DNA of 64,000 nt from Neocallimastix lanati (nom. inval.) (lineage: Eukaryota > Neocallimastigomycota > Neocallimastigomycetes > Neocallimastigales > Neocallimastigaceae): assembly GCA_016946835.1 (NCBI GenBank), contig JACVTC010000117.1, positions 19,501 to 83,500 on the forward strand, in the 5' to 3' direction. Each line of letters starts with the position of its first letter. The first letter of the stretch is position 1. Positions 11,923-34,309 of the stretch are shown here, one piece after another. A program made the position numbers and the translations under genes. The notes under the pieces were generated by a model. The model was not told where the DNA came from and searched no databases. It saw only the letters and a program-made list of their open reading frames with translations.

Positions 11923-12108
11923 GTATTAGTTTTTAGGTGTTTTTAATTATATTATTGTTTCTAAATAAGTGAAGTAAAAATTAATATTTATGATTTATTG
12001 TATAATTATTATAAATTTTTTTAATATTTTTTTCTTTTCATTTTTAAATTATGCCATTTAATTGCAATGCAAGTAATCCATGACTATTTTTAAAAAGCAA
12101 TAACAACT

Positions 12109-12358
12109 TAACTACTTTTTTTTTTTTCCAAAGACATAATTAATTATAAAAACTTATAAATTTTAATAAAAAAAAAATAAAAAAAAACTCAAAAATTACA
12201 AAAATATATAATATATAATATATATTACATTATAACTACTTTTTTTTTTTTCCAAAGACATAATTAATTATAAAAACTTATAAATTTTAATAAAAAAAAA
12301 AATAAAAAAAAACTCAAAAATTACAAAAATATATAATATATAATATATATTACATTAT
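12109..12358. repeat. Tandem duplication, two copies of about 124 bp
   Basis: The segment from AACTAC plus poly(T) and CCAAAGACATAATTAATTA to ATATATTACATTAT is present twice, head to tail, nearly identical apart from homopolymer lengths (12109-12232 and 12233-12358). Confidence 0.9.
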
Positions 12359-12828
12359 AATATTTATATATTTTAGTTTAATTAATTTTAAAGTATTTAA
12401 AATGCCCTAAAAAAAATTTTTTAAAAAATTAATATTAGAAGCTAAAAGAAAAAAAAAATTTATTATAAAAATTTTAATTAATACTAAAGAATATAAATAT
12501 ATAAATGAATGAATAAGTAATAAATAAATAAATTAAAAATATTTTTATTAATAATTATAAATAAAATATTTAAATTATGTTTTTATATATATACTTTTCT
12601 GCAACTTTCATAATGATTTTAACTCTCTCATTAAAATATATAACACAAAAATAAATATAAATATCAAATAAATAAATAAATAAAAAGGAGGTAAAAATAA
12701 TAAGTATACAGCTTAATTAATAAGAAACATAAAATGAGTAACACTTATTTTATGAAATAAAAAAACAAATATTTTGAAATTAACCCAATAATATATAATT
12801 AGATAATGATATTTCATTATATCTATAT

Positions 12829-12957
12829 ATATTTATTTACATTTATTTATATTTATTTACATTTATTTATATTTATTCATATTTATTTATATTTATTTAC
12901 ATTTATTTATATTTATTTACATTTATATTTATTTATATTTATTTATATTTATTTACC
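12829..12957. repeat. ATTTATTTACATTTATTTAT minisatellite
   Basis: About a dozen ATTTATTTAY/ATATTTATTT units occur in a row, with alternating C and T at one position. Confidence 0.75.
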
Positions 12958-14280
12958 TTTATTAATGATCAATTAATTCATTATTAATTAAATATTAATT
13001 AATAATTAATTAATTTTATGGACCTATTAACTAATTTTGATTGATATTTTTTTTTGGTAATAAATAAATAAAAATAAATATAAAATTCTAATCCTTAGTA
13101 ATTTTTGACAGGATTAGATTTATTTTTTTTATTATTATAAAAAAATCAATAAAAAAAACATTTCATTCAGATTATTCATTCTAAATAATTTATCCAAGCT
13201 AAATTAAAAGGTTTTCCAACAAAAAGAAAAATAATTAATATTAAATAAGAAATTTATATATAAAAAAAATAATAAATACTATTTAAAATAAATACTTTTA
13301 TTTATTTAAAATTAAACATATACTATTTAGCTATATTATATTCATTTATTTATTTATTCCTATTGCTACTAAATAGTAAAAAATATATTATTTAAAATTA
13401 AAACACCTTTTTTGCTTTTCTTTTTTTAGATAAAAGATATAAAAATAATATTTTATTCTTCTAAATCTAAAACATAATATTATTTATTAATACTATATTT
13501 CTGGTTTGTAAAAAAAATTAAATTATTAATCAAAAGCATACTTTTTAATAAGAAATATATATAAATTTTAAATAAAATATTTATTAATGTATATATATTT
13601 ATTATTAAAGTAATTAAAGAATAAGAATGGTATAATCAAGATATAATAAAAAAAAATAAAAAATCATTAAAAAAAATATTGATTTTGAAAAATACATATT
13701 AATTTTAAAATTTTATTTTTTATATTAAATAATAAAAATTTAAATAAGTTATATTTAATTTTAAATTAATATATATTTTAAATTTTCATATGTACATTTT
13801 GTTGTACATAACATTAAATAAGTATTTTAATAGTAATACATTCATAGTAAATATAATAATTATGATATTATAATATTATAATATAAAATATTTAAATTTT
13901 AATGGAGGATGATACCGAATAAAGATAATTAAAGTAGTCTTTTTTTATTTTTTAAAATTTTAAATATTTTTATATATATCATTTATGTTTCTTTTTATTT
14001 TATTTTATTTTATTTTTTTTTTTAAGATAATAATTTTTTCTCTATTTTTAAATATATAAAAAAGTGTTTTCATTATTATTTTTTTTATATGTATCTATTA
14101 ATATAATTTTGTATTTATAGAAATGAGGAAATAATACATTTTAGACATTTAATTTGAAATTAGTATTAAATAAATTAAATATACATGTTTATATATATTT
14201 TCTCATAATATATTTGAGCGCGAAAATTTTAGACTTTAAAAGAGTATTAGGCATTTTATAATTTTATTTTTATAAATAAC

Positions 14281-16731
14281 ATGAATGACACGTCAAAAAT
14301 TGAAAATGTAAGAAATATTGTAATTAAAGATATTAAGTGTAATAATATAAAGGATTTAAAAAAATGTATAGAAATATACAATATCAATTTGAATGAAATA
14401 AATGATAAAGAATTTGATATTTTAATATTTTCAATTGAAAATAATGCAAAGGTAGAAGTTATAGAATTTATTATCAATTGTTGTCAATACAAAACTTTGA
14501 ATTATTCTTTTTACTGTGAAAAAGGATATACAAAATATATATCAGTTCCTGTTGGCCAAGATATTTGTTATAGAGGCTATAAAATACCATTATTTTCAGC
14601 TATAGCTAAGAAAGAGTTTAAAATTGCTGATGTATTAATAAAATATAAAGCAGATATTAATTATAGACTGAAGCTGTTGAATTGGGAAGATATTCATATC
14701 ATTCATTATTTATATCATATTGGTAGAGCTTTTATAGATAAAGATATTCTAAAATATATTCTTAGTCATGGATTTATTAATTTACATTTAACAACGGATT
14801 CCATAAGATATTTTATGGATATTGATGAGTGGAGTTTGAATTTTCTATTTAATTATTATGTTTTTAATACCTCATTTATTTTAGATATGTTGTACTGTTA
14901 TAAATTTCAAAAATCTTTATCCAATCAGCAATTTCAAGCGATTATTGTAAAAGAAAAAAGCAAAATTAAAATAGATAAGGATTGCTATAAGGATGCAATA
15001 GATCAAAAAAAATATAATCAAATTATTTTATTTCTTGATTATGACAGTAATACAGATAATATGAGTTTTTCTGATTGTTATCGACTTTTAGAAGAAGCTA
15101 TTTACTTAAATCATACAATGCTTGTTAAAAGTATTTTGAACCATAAAATTAAAAATAATTTGAGAACTTTTTTAGATGAAACAACTTGTAATGTTAATGA
15201 TGAAAATGAAAATTGTTTTGAAAAATTTATTAGGGAATCCATAGAGAATAATAATATTGATATTTTAAAATTATTAATTGAAATATTATTACTAAATTAT
15301 GATATCTTAGATTTTGGGAAATGGATTCATTTTGAAAAAGTGCTCCTTGAGGCCAATAAAAAAAATAATAAAGAAATTTTAATGCAAATCTTCAAATTGT
15401 TATTATTAACTGAACTTTTAGTGAAAGGACGAAATTATACCACTTTTGTTCATTTCATATTAAATAGTGAATCATCTTCATTTAAAGAATTTTCACATAA
15501 TGATTTATCTAATGCTCTTGTAAATATAGGTCAAATTATTATTCAAAAGTATGATACTCTCTATTTCAATTTAATTATTAATACTCTTATTAAAATTGAA
15601 AAATTGGATTGGATTCAATGTTTACTGGAAAATGATCAATTGAAAACAAAAATTAATATAAATACTATGGATAGAAATGAAGAATGTCCCTTAATGGTGG
15701 CTTTTTATACTAATAATATAGAAATATTTAATTATCTAATAAATTATGGAGCAGACTATAATATAATAGTTAGAGAAAAAGAAAATTGTGAAGAAGAAGA
15801 AGCAAAATCTTTATTTTCATTGGCCCTTCAGAAAAAGTATTATGGTATGTTAAATATTTTATTAAAACATGATATAAAAATTAGTAAACATGATGTTAAT
15901 GAAAATTATCCGTTAGATTTAATAGAAGCAATATTTCAAAATAATAGTCATGATATTGAAACAATTTGTATTAATAAAGGAAATTATCATAAAAATAATT
16001 ATTTTTTAACAAGTGGCTGTTGTTTTTCACCTTTAGTACTATCTTATTTACTTAATTATCAAAAAATTTTTGAAATTTTAATTCGTTATTGTGATATAAA
16101 TGAGTTGGATCATTACGGTTACAGTATTCTTCATTATTCTATTTTAAGAGAAGATATTGTGACGACACATCATCTAATAAATTGTGGTGCAGAAATTAAT
16201 TATATAGATAACATCAATGGACGTGGAAATTCAGCTCTTAATATTGCTATTCATATAAAGAATCAAGAAATTCTATCAGAATTAATTAATAATGAAAAAA
16301 TTAAATTAGATCTTTCTAATGAACAAGGCGAAACACTAATTGTTACTCTTATTAAATGTCAGAATTATACTCAAGAAGAAAAATTAGATTTAATTGAGAA
16401 TTTAATAAGTAAGGGATCAAATGCTAATACTGTCGATGAAGAAGGCTATACCCCATTAATTTATGCCATTCAAATGAATTCTTTACCTATCATTAAATTA
16501 TTGATTAAATATGGTTCTAATGTTAATTTTATTATTAAAAATTATCAAGAGGATTTTACTCAATCAGTATTAATGTATGCTTTAAAGTTAAATTCAAAGC
16601 CTATCATTAAATTTTTAATTGAACACCAGGCTTCTTTTGATTCTTCAAATGAAAATGAAATGATTTACTTGAATAAAATTTTAAAATCAAGGAATACAGA
16701 ATTATATAAATATTATATGAAATATAATTAA
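14281..16731 (+). CDS. Ankyrin-repeat protein, 816 residues
   Basis: This intronless gene has a clean ATG start and TAA stop. The C-terminal half contains recognisable ankyrin repeats: for example NEECPLMVAFYTNNIEIFNYLINYG, HYGYSILHYSILREDIVTTHHLINCGAEI and EEGYTPLIYAIQMNSLPIIKLLIKYGSNV, each with the pattern of two helices and a turn. The first half has degenerate repeats (for example IPLFSAIAKKEFKIADVLIKYKADI near residues 100-125) between segments that no longer match the consensus. Ankyrin stacks mediate protein binding. There is no signal peptide, membrane segment or enzyme domain, so the partner and role cannot be read. Such large, divergent ankyrin proteins are abundant in gut fungi and in some protists. 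The frame is intact over 2.4 kb of A+T-rich DNA, which argues for selection. Confidence 0.85.
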   Translation: MNDTSKIENVRNIVIKDIKCNNIKDLKKCIEIYNINLNEINDKEFDILIFSIENNAKVEVIEFIINCCQYKTLNYSFYCEKGYTKYISVPVGQDICYRGYKIPLFSAIAKKEFKIADVLIKYKADINYRLKLLNWEDIHIIHYLYHIGRAFIDKDILKYILSHGFINLHLTTDSIRYFMDIDEWSLNFLFNYYVFNTSFILDMLYCYKFQKSLSNQQFQAIIVKEKSKIKIDKDCYKDAIDQKKYNQIILFLDYDSNTDNMSFSDCYRLLEEAIYLNHTMLVKSILNHKIKNNLRTFLDETTCNVNDENENCFEKFIRESIENNNIDILKLLIEILLLNYDILDFGKWIHFEKVLLEANKKNNKEILMQIFKLLLLTELLVKGRNYTTFVHFILNSESSSFKEFSHNDLSNALVNIGQIIIQKYDTLYFNLIINTLIKIEKLDWIQCLLENDQLKTKININTMDRNEECPLMVAFYTNNIEIFNYLINYGADYNIIVREKENCEEEEAKSLFSLALQKKYYGMLNILLKHDIKISKHDVNENYPLDLIEAIFQNNSHDIETICINKGNYHKNNYFLTSGCCFSPLVLSYLLNYQKIFEILIRYCDINELDHYGYSILHYSILREDIVTTHHLINCGAEINYIDNINGRGNSALNIAIHIKNQEILSELINNEKIKLDLSNEQGETLIVTLIKCQNYTQEEKLDLIENLISKGSNANTVDEEGYTPLIYAIQMNSLPIIKLLIKYGSNVNFIIKNYQEDFTQSVLMYALKLNSKPIIKFLIEHQASFDSSNENEMIYLNKILKSRNTELYKYYMKYN

Positions 16732-16784
16732 ATTAAGGAAGCAGTAAAAAAAAAAGGATATATATATATATATTTATTAGAAGA

Positions 16785-16821
<37 letters not shown>

Positions 16822-17657
16822 AATAATAATTGTGATTTTTTTTATAATTTGGATAAATTAAATTCATCTATTAGACCCTATACTTTTATTTATTTCATTA
16901 ATAAAATGAAATAGTAAAAGTGTACATCAATTTATAAAATTATTAATTATTTATTTATAATATATATATTTATTTAAATATTTGTCATTTGCTTATTGAT
17001 ATATTTATTATTTTTAGTTTTTTTAAATTTAAATTAATATTAATACATATAAAATATTGATATTAAATAATAAATATATATTTATGTTAACATAAAAATA
17101 ATATATTAATATTTATATAAAAAATTGAAATTATATTAACTAAATAAAAAAAAAAAAAAATTTTTTTTATATAATTATAATAAAATGTTGCATTGGATAA
17201 ATAATAAAATTTAAATGTAGCAATATAATAATTAAAAATTTTTGAAAAAGTGAAAATATTAATAATATCATTATTCATAAAATACTAAATTATTTTTAAT
17301 TTAGTGTAACCATTTATCACTACGCTATCACTATGTTAGATTTCAAGTAATTCATAAAAATTTTTTTATAATTAACTTTAATCATTATTATTTTATTCTT
17401 CAATTTTTTTTTTTTTTTTTAGAAATCTTAATTATTAATCAAATAAATAATTACTAGATAATAAAAAGAAATTAATAATTAATGGAAAACATGGTTAAAA
17501 ATATCATTATGTATTATTAACTTTTTTTTTATAAGAATTATCTATTAAATTATTTACATAAGGCTCACCGCAAATACATTAACATATATTTTATTAAATG
17601 GATTTTACATTTATCATGAATAATGAACATTATTATTATACTAAATATATTAAATAA
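16732..17657. other. Noncoding spacer between ankyrin gene and minus-strand remnant
   Basis: It contains a 30-nt poly(A) run near 16790-16820, TA and ATT repeats, and no credible coding frame. Confidence 0.5.
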
Positions 17658-18305
17658 CTATGTAAGTACTGAAAATATAATCTTGTATATTTCTTTGTAA
17701 TTATTTGGTTCTATTAAAGAATTATTTTCAACAGCTAGAAAAGCTTCAATTGTTTTTCTGATATCTTTTATATATATCTATCATTACGATAAATTGTTTT
17801 TTTCGTAAGTTGATCAATGATTGATATTTCATTATCATTAATAATTTTTCTTTTATGATAATTATAATTAAAATTTGTAGACGTTTGTGATTTACGTTTT
17901 TTAATTGATTGCTGTTTGATTAAACTTTCATTATTATTTTTTATTTTTTTTTCTTTTGCGTTTTTTTGAATATATTTTTGTATTATCTGTTATTTTAATG
18001 TAATTTGATAAAATTTTCCAATCATTCACCTTTTTTTTTTTTGTTTGTATTTCTCTCTTAATCTAGAACCTCTTCTCTTTGGTATATGATTCTTTGAACT
18101 TTTCGTTGTATGATTATTTGAATTATTTTGACTTTTATTATCAAGCTCTGAATTATTCTCTGAAATTTGATTCGTTTTTATTTTTATCATTCATATCAAT
18201 GTTGTTATTATTGATATAATTTGAGAAAATTGATGTTTATTTTATTTTATTTTTAACTTTTATATCCTCATTCTTATCTTCCGAATAATTATCAGAATCT
18301 GATTC
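17658..18305 (-). pseudogene. Decayed gene for an acidic/basic low-complexity protein
   Basis: Reading the minus strand in successive frames gives continuous protein-like sequence. In order: ESDSDNYSEDKNED, then ELDNKSQNNSNNHTTKSS, then IPKRRGSRLREKY, then VNDWKILSNYIKITDN with a KKRKRKK cluster, then IKKRKSQTSTNFNYNYHKR, then IIDQLTKKTIYRNDRYI, then DIRKTIEAFLAVENNSL, ending at a TAG (17658-17660). Each change of frame falls on an A run or, at about 17768-17778, on a TA dinucleotide run. I do not recognise the family. The basic clusters resemble nuclear-localisation signals. It could be a true pseudogene, an intron-containing gene, or a live gene damaged by homopolymer sequencing errors. Confidence 0.5.
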
Positions 18306-18311
18306 AATAAA

Positions 18312-19433
18312 TATTAGATAATAGAAGGAAATCAATATTAAACAAAATTTATAGAAAAATTAAACAGAAAATAATTATACTACTTTAGTAAAATTTCTTC
18401 TAACATCTCTTAAAAATAATTATTTTATTTTTATTAATAATTTTTAATGTATCAATAATATTTTCTAAAAACATTAGTAATAATTAGTAATTAAAAAATA
18501 AAAGTATTTTTCTTTCGTAAATGAAGTTTTAGTATAAATAGTCAACAAAAAATTAGTTAAAGCTTCATGAGAATTATTTTTCATTTTTTTTTTTTTTCAA
18601 TTATAATTCAATTCTCTTAGTTTTATGTACATTAATATTTGGACACTTTTATTTAAAGATAAATAAATTAAATTTTTTTATATAAAATTTATTAATAAAT
18701 ATTAATAAAAATTTTTAATTATAAAATTTAAATTTTTAATAAACCTTATTTATAATAAAAGCCAACCTGCTTCTCTGAACCTACTGATACCATTATAATG
18801 TGCTATACTTGTATAATTAAATCTCTTTTAATTTTTATTATTATTACTATTATTATTATTATTATTATTTTATGGACATATATATTTGTATATTTATATA
18901 TAATTGGTAGTTTTTTATTTAAAACAGGACATTATTATTATTATTATTATTATTTATTTTTTTATGCAACATTTATATATAATAAATATATAAATATATA
19001 AATAAATATATATATAAATAAATAAATATAAATAAATAAATAAATAAATTTTGGCTAAGCATTACACCTATTTCTCTAAATATATATGTATATGTTTATT
19101 TTTTGCTTTCTTTGTCTTTTTCTTTTCTTTTCTTTTCTTTTCTTTTATTTTTTATATAAATAATAAATTATAAACTTTAAAGTATTAAGTAAATATACAT
19201 TAATTGAAAAATAAAAAAAAAAAGACCATTGGTAAATGTAAAATAAGAATTTAATATTAATAATATAATATATCAAAAATTTTTATATTATTTTTTTTTT
19301 ATTAAAAAAGTTTTATATTAATAAATAAAATTTTATTTTATTAAAAAAAAGTTTAATTAAATATATATATATATATATATTTTTTTTTGGTAGGCTAAAA
19401 TTTTATAACATTTAAAAAGAATGATATGAAAAC
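18312..19433. other. Noncoding spacer upstream of the Rrn7 gene
   Basis: It holds ATT and AAAT microsatellites (18840-18960, 18980-19050), a short TTTTC array (19118-19146) and poly(T). No supportable gene is seen. The promoter of the plus-strand Rrn7 gene must lie in the right part. Confidence 0.5.
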
Positions 19434-29475
<10,042 letters not shown>

Positions 29476-29737
29476 TAGTAATAATAATAATAAAACTTTA
29501 TAATCTTTGGAAACTGGAAGAAAAAGAAAGAACATTAAATGGGGGGTAAGAGTCGAAATTTTTTGAAGAAGTTTTACTAGAAGATAAATAAAATTCAATA
29601 AGATTAAATAAAAATGAAGAGAAAAACGAATCCACTCAGAGATATAACTTTTAAATAGAATTAAAATAAAATAAAATAAATAAAAAAAAAAAAAAAAAAA
29701 AAAATCTATTTAATATATTATTATTTGATTTATGTTA

Positions 29738-29935
29738 GAATATATGAATATGAGATTAGTATAATAAAATGTAATGCAATATCAATTATGTATAAACCAC
29801 AATGTATTAGCATAAAAGCATTTAATTTTAGAATAAAGTGCTAAAGTGCTACTAATTCCTTATCATAAAATATATAAATAAAGTTGACATAAATATAAAC
29901 CATAAATTCATGATTCATAACAGATAAAAAGTCTC
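29738..29935 (+). repeat. Dispersed repeat, copy 1
   Basis: The order GAATATGAGATTAGTATAAT, AACCACAATGTAT, AAAGTGCT and ATAAAGTTGACATAA followed by ATTCAT is shared, with substitutions and indels, by 31612-31815 in the same orientation. No coding frame is seen. Confidence 0.65.
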
Positions 29936-30208
29936 ATCTGATTCTTAAAAAAGAGTCTTGATAAAAGAATTGTTTTTTTTTTATTTTTTTTTTTTTTTTT
30001 TTTGTCCGGACACTCTATTTACTATATTATATCAAAGAAAAAATTAAACAGAAACTTTAAATTATGATAAAAGATACTTATTATGTCAATTAAAGAAAGA
30101 TTAAATAAAATTGAACTTTTGAAATGATCAATATTGCAAAATTGAAGAAACACGTAAAATATAAAATAGTTGATAAAATAGAATTAATCACAAGTAAAAT
30201 AAAATTCC

Positions 30209-30266
<58 letters not shown>

Positions 30267-31611
30267 GTATATATATTAATTTAATAAAAAAAAAAAAAAA
30301 AAAACATAAATAAAGCATGTATATAAGAACAAATTATATCTTCATACTAGTGACTTTTAATTGAAAATAAAATTTAATATATTAATAAGTAAAACTCTAG
30401 GCTATTAATAATGTACCATATTTATATACATAAAGAAATTTACTCTATGATACGCTATTTTCACTCTATGAATATATAAAATAAAATACAATTAAATAAT
30501 ATACATTACTTATAAAGATTTATGCCATCATATATTTAACAATGTTTTTTTTTTTTTTTTTTTTTATTTTATTTAAACCAAAAAGTATTATTATTTATAG
30601 TTATTTTAATATGTTTTTATATAAATATATATCAAAAACTCGTATATATAATGAAGGAGGCTATATCTATATGTCAGAGATCCCATACAAAATAATTTAT
30701 AATATAATACCCTTAAAATATTCAAGGGAAATATAATAGAATCGATAATTTTTTTTTTTTGCGAGAAATGAGGACATTCTAACAATAATAGTATTATTAA
30801 ATCTAGCATGCATAAAATAAGGGTTTAGATAATCACTAATTTAATATATAATTTATAATATAAATCAAACCTTTCATGATGAAAGGTATAATAAATTAAT
30901 AAATAATATAATCGTATATGTTTATATACAAATAGATGACGTTTATCCATCTTTAAACTTTACTTTATTGATTGGAAAAGTATTCAAGAAGTTAAAAATT
31001 ATTAAAATTTCTATTATTAATATTTTTTAATGATGAGAAAATTCAAATATATAAAATTCTTGGGGAAATTGGTGACCTATAATAAAAAAAACATAAAATA
31101 TATTAGAGGAATATATCTTTACCGATTCTTTTTGCGTGTTGATGATTATTATTAAAAATCATATTTATTTTTTGAAAATGAATAAAAAATAGCCTAAATA
31201 GAGAGAAAAAAAAAAAAAATCAAAAATTAACTAAAATACCAGATCTTAAAATAATTTATAAAACAATTTACATTATTATTTAACTAATTAAGAATAAATG
31301 GTTAAAATAATAAAAATTAGATACAAATGCAAATGTAATCCATTTTAATACCTTTGATTATAATTTATCAAGTACAACGATATATAATTAATAATTTTCT
31401 CTTAATAGTTATTACTAAAACTACAAAACAAATATATACATATAAAAGTTAACGCTAATTCTTAAAACAGGTTATTTAGAATAGAAATGTTTAATAGTTT
31501 AATAATAATATTATATAAATATTATATAACATGTGATAGTTTTATATATATATTCACAAGTAAACCAATTTATTCATTATAGAATAAGTAGGTTGAAGAG
31601 GGAGAGGAATA

Positions 31612-31815
31612 TGAATATGATGTTATAATATATGAAAATGAGATTAATGTAATAAAATGTAATATAATATAATTAATATATAAGCCACAATGTATATATA
31701 AAAACATTTAAATTTAGAAAGATAGAATAATTAAAGTGCTTCTTAGTTAACTTTTTATCATAAAATATATGAAGTTGACATAATTATAAACCTTAAATTC
31801 ATAACTCTTAACAAT
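31612..31815 (+). repeat. Dispersed repeat, copy 2
   Basis: This is the diverged partner of 29738-29935, with GAAAATGAGATTAATGTAAT, AGCCACAATGTAT, AAAGTGCT and TGAAGTTGACATAATTATAA in the same order and spacing. Confidence 0.65.
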
Positions 31816-31899
31816 TTACTTTATTTTATTTTATTTTATTTTATTTTTTTTTTTTCACAATATATTAACTGTTTTATTTATTTATTTATTTATTTATTT

Positions 31900-31949
<50 letters not shown>

Positions 31950-32188
31950 CCTATTTTAAATTGTATCAAATTAAAATTATTAAAGAAATAATCCTTATAC
32001 ATTTATAAAAAATATATATAAATTTAAATACATATTCCATCTATCTAAATAGTATTGTAAATCTAGGTATAAACATAATTTGTTTCCTATGAATTATTTC
32101 AAAAAAAAAAAAAAAAAAAATATTTTATTCATTTATTTTTTCATTAAATTAATAATAAACTATTCATAAAAATAAAAATAAAAATAAA

Positions 32189-32189
<1 letters not shown>

Positions 32190-32275
<86 letters not shown>
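32190..32275. repeat. (AAT)n microsatellite
   Basis: About 28 pure AAT triplets follow a short AAAAAT run. Confidence 0.9.
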
Positions 32276-32278
<3 letters not shown>

Positions 32279-33077
32279 TATATAATATATATATAAATAA
32301 TTATAAAATTATTAAAATTAGAGTTAGAATTTTGATACAAATAAATAATTTTTTATTAAATATTATAATCATATCAATATATCAATATTAGGTGTTTATT
32401 TAACTCTTTCTTTAAAAAAAAAAAAAAAAAAAAAAGTAGAAAATTAAAAATCGTAGTAGTAAGGAAATTCAATAATAAGATTTTTAAAAACTTTATATAT
32501 AATATATTATATATTTATATACTTATCACATCATTATATTACGGTATATTTAAAACCTTAACCCAATACATTTTTTTTTTTTTTTAAAATATATATATTA
32601 TTTTATTTATTATTTTATTCATAAAATTATAAGAATAATAAATATAATGATAATAATATTACAATTATTTATTTATTTATGTAAATAAAAGAATTGTATT
32701 GATAATATTTATAATAGAAATAAAAGAATTGTATTTATAATAATAATAATAATAATAATAAAGAATAATACTATTAAGAGAAAATAATAAAATATTATAT
32801 TTTTAATAACACTTTAAAAGAAAAGGTAATTGAACATAAAATAATAGTAACAAATATGAAGATAATATATATTTCAATATTAATATAAATATTTATTACT
32901 ATTTTACATCAAATATTTTATTTTTATGATATTTTATTGTATGTTTTTTTTTTTTTAAATAATGAAATAGAATTCTATAAATATTATATATCTATCTATC
33001 TATATATATATCCATATAAATATAATTTTAATATCTTAATTAGTTTATTATTAATATCTACTGAATGAATTTTTAAA

Positions 33078-33110
<33 letters not shown>

Positions 33111-33192
33111 TATTATATTATTTTTATTTTATATCTTTTTTTATTTTATTTTATTTTATTTTTATATATATATATATATATTTCCCCCCTCC

Positions 33193-33706
33193 TTATTCTA
33201 ACCACATACGATAACCATGAACAGTAGAACGAACAAGTTCACTACCAAAATCAACCTTAAACATGGGCTTCATCACTTTCGTTTCAAATTCTTCATATTT
33301 AAAACCGTAGATGGCTGCACCATTTTCAAAGAATTCAATATCCTTATGAGCTAACCATGGCTTGTGATGAGTGAAATAGACGAGAGCAACACCAGTTTTT
33401 GGTTTTAAGGTATTGTAAAGTGACATTAAAAGTTGCTTTTGTTGATTATGGTTGAAAATACAATCCGCTAAGATAACAAAATCAAATTTTTCATTATTAT
33501 TTAAAGCAAGAATTGGAGCGACATCTCTTCCCCATAAATGTTCCTTTATTATTATTATTATTGTCATTATTATTATTACCATTAATTATTATAAATGGTC
33601 ATAAGATTAATAGAAATATTTATTATATATATAATAAAATAAAAAAATAAAAAAAATTTTAATTTATTTATTTTTATTTTCTATATTTTGAAATTATTAT
33701 TTGTTA

Positions 33707-33769
<63 letters not shown>

Positions 33770-34258
33770 TTATAATTATTTCAACTTACAATAACATTTA
33801 TTTTCTTTTGTTCCACTAATTCTGGGAATAAATTTTTAGCATTGTATTTAATATTTTCAATAAGGTCTCTGTCAGGATAATCCGTAATGACAACATTTTT
33901 GGCATCATTAATTGCAGCAATAAATGAATTTAAGGCACCACCAGCACCTAATTCTAAAACAGTTTTATTTTTAGTGTAAAATTTATCCTTATCTTGACGA
34001 TATGCCATAAGAAGAGCAGCATTCCAAATCCAATGACCCCATAATGAGTGACCACCAATTAATCTTAAATTGATTTTTGAAGGTGTACCTTTTTTTTTTT
34101 TTTTTTTTTTAATTATAATTGCATAAAATATATATTGGAATTCAAATTAATTATTAGCATATATTTTATCAGTTTATTAGATAATATTAAATAAAAAAAA
34201 AATTCTTCTTATATAATGCATATTATTATTCTTATTGTTGCTATTTTCAAATTTATTA

Positions 34259-34309
<51 letters not shown>

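Larger units (their letters stand above)
7858..14280. other. 6.4-kb gene-free, A+T-rich repeat region
   Basis: No supportable gene lies here. The apparent frames at 9652-9879 and 10998-11528 are translations of tandem repeats (Leu/Ile/Phe/Tyr only). The region includes the promoter of HSP70 at its left end and that of the ankyrin gene at its right end. It also holds several long inverted repeats, two minisatellites and one tandem duplication, listed separately. Confidence 0.7.
29476..33192. other. Noncoding, repeat-rich spacer between Rrn7 and the methyltransferase
   Basis: I find no supportable gene. The interval contains poly(A)/poly(T) runs (for example 31905-31947), TA repeats (30225-30260), a pure AAT array (32190-32275) and a pair of diverged dispersed repeats listed separately. 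The right end includes the 3' region of the minus-strand methyltransferase gene. Confidence 0.6.

Noticed and set aside
18770-18820. Short similarity to 48075-48120 (CTACTGATAC...ATTATAA)
   Set aside because: About 20 matching bases in A+T-rich DNA without extension; not enough for a repeat call.
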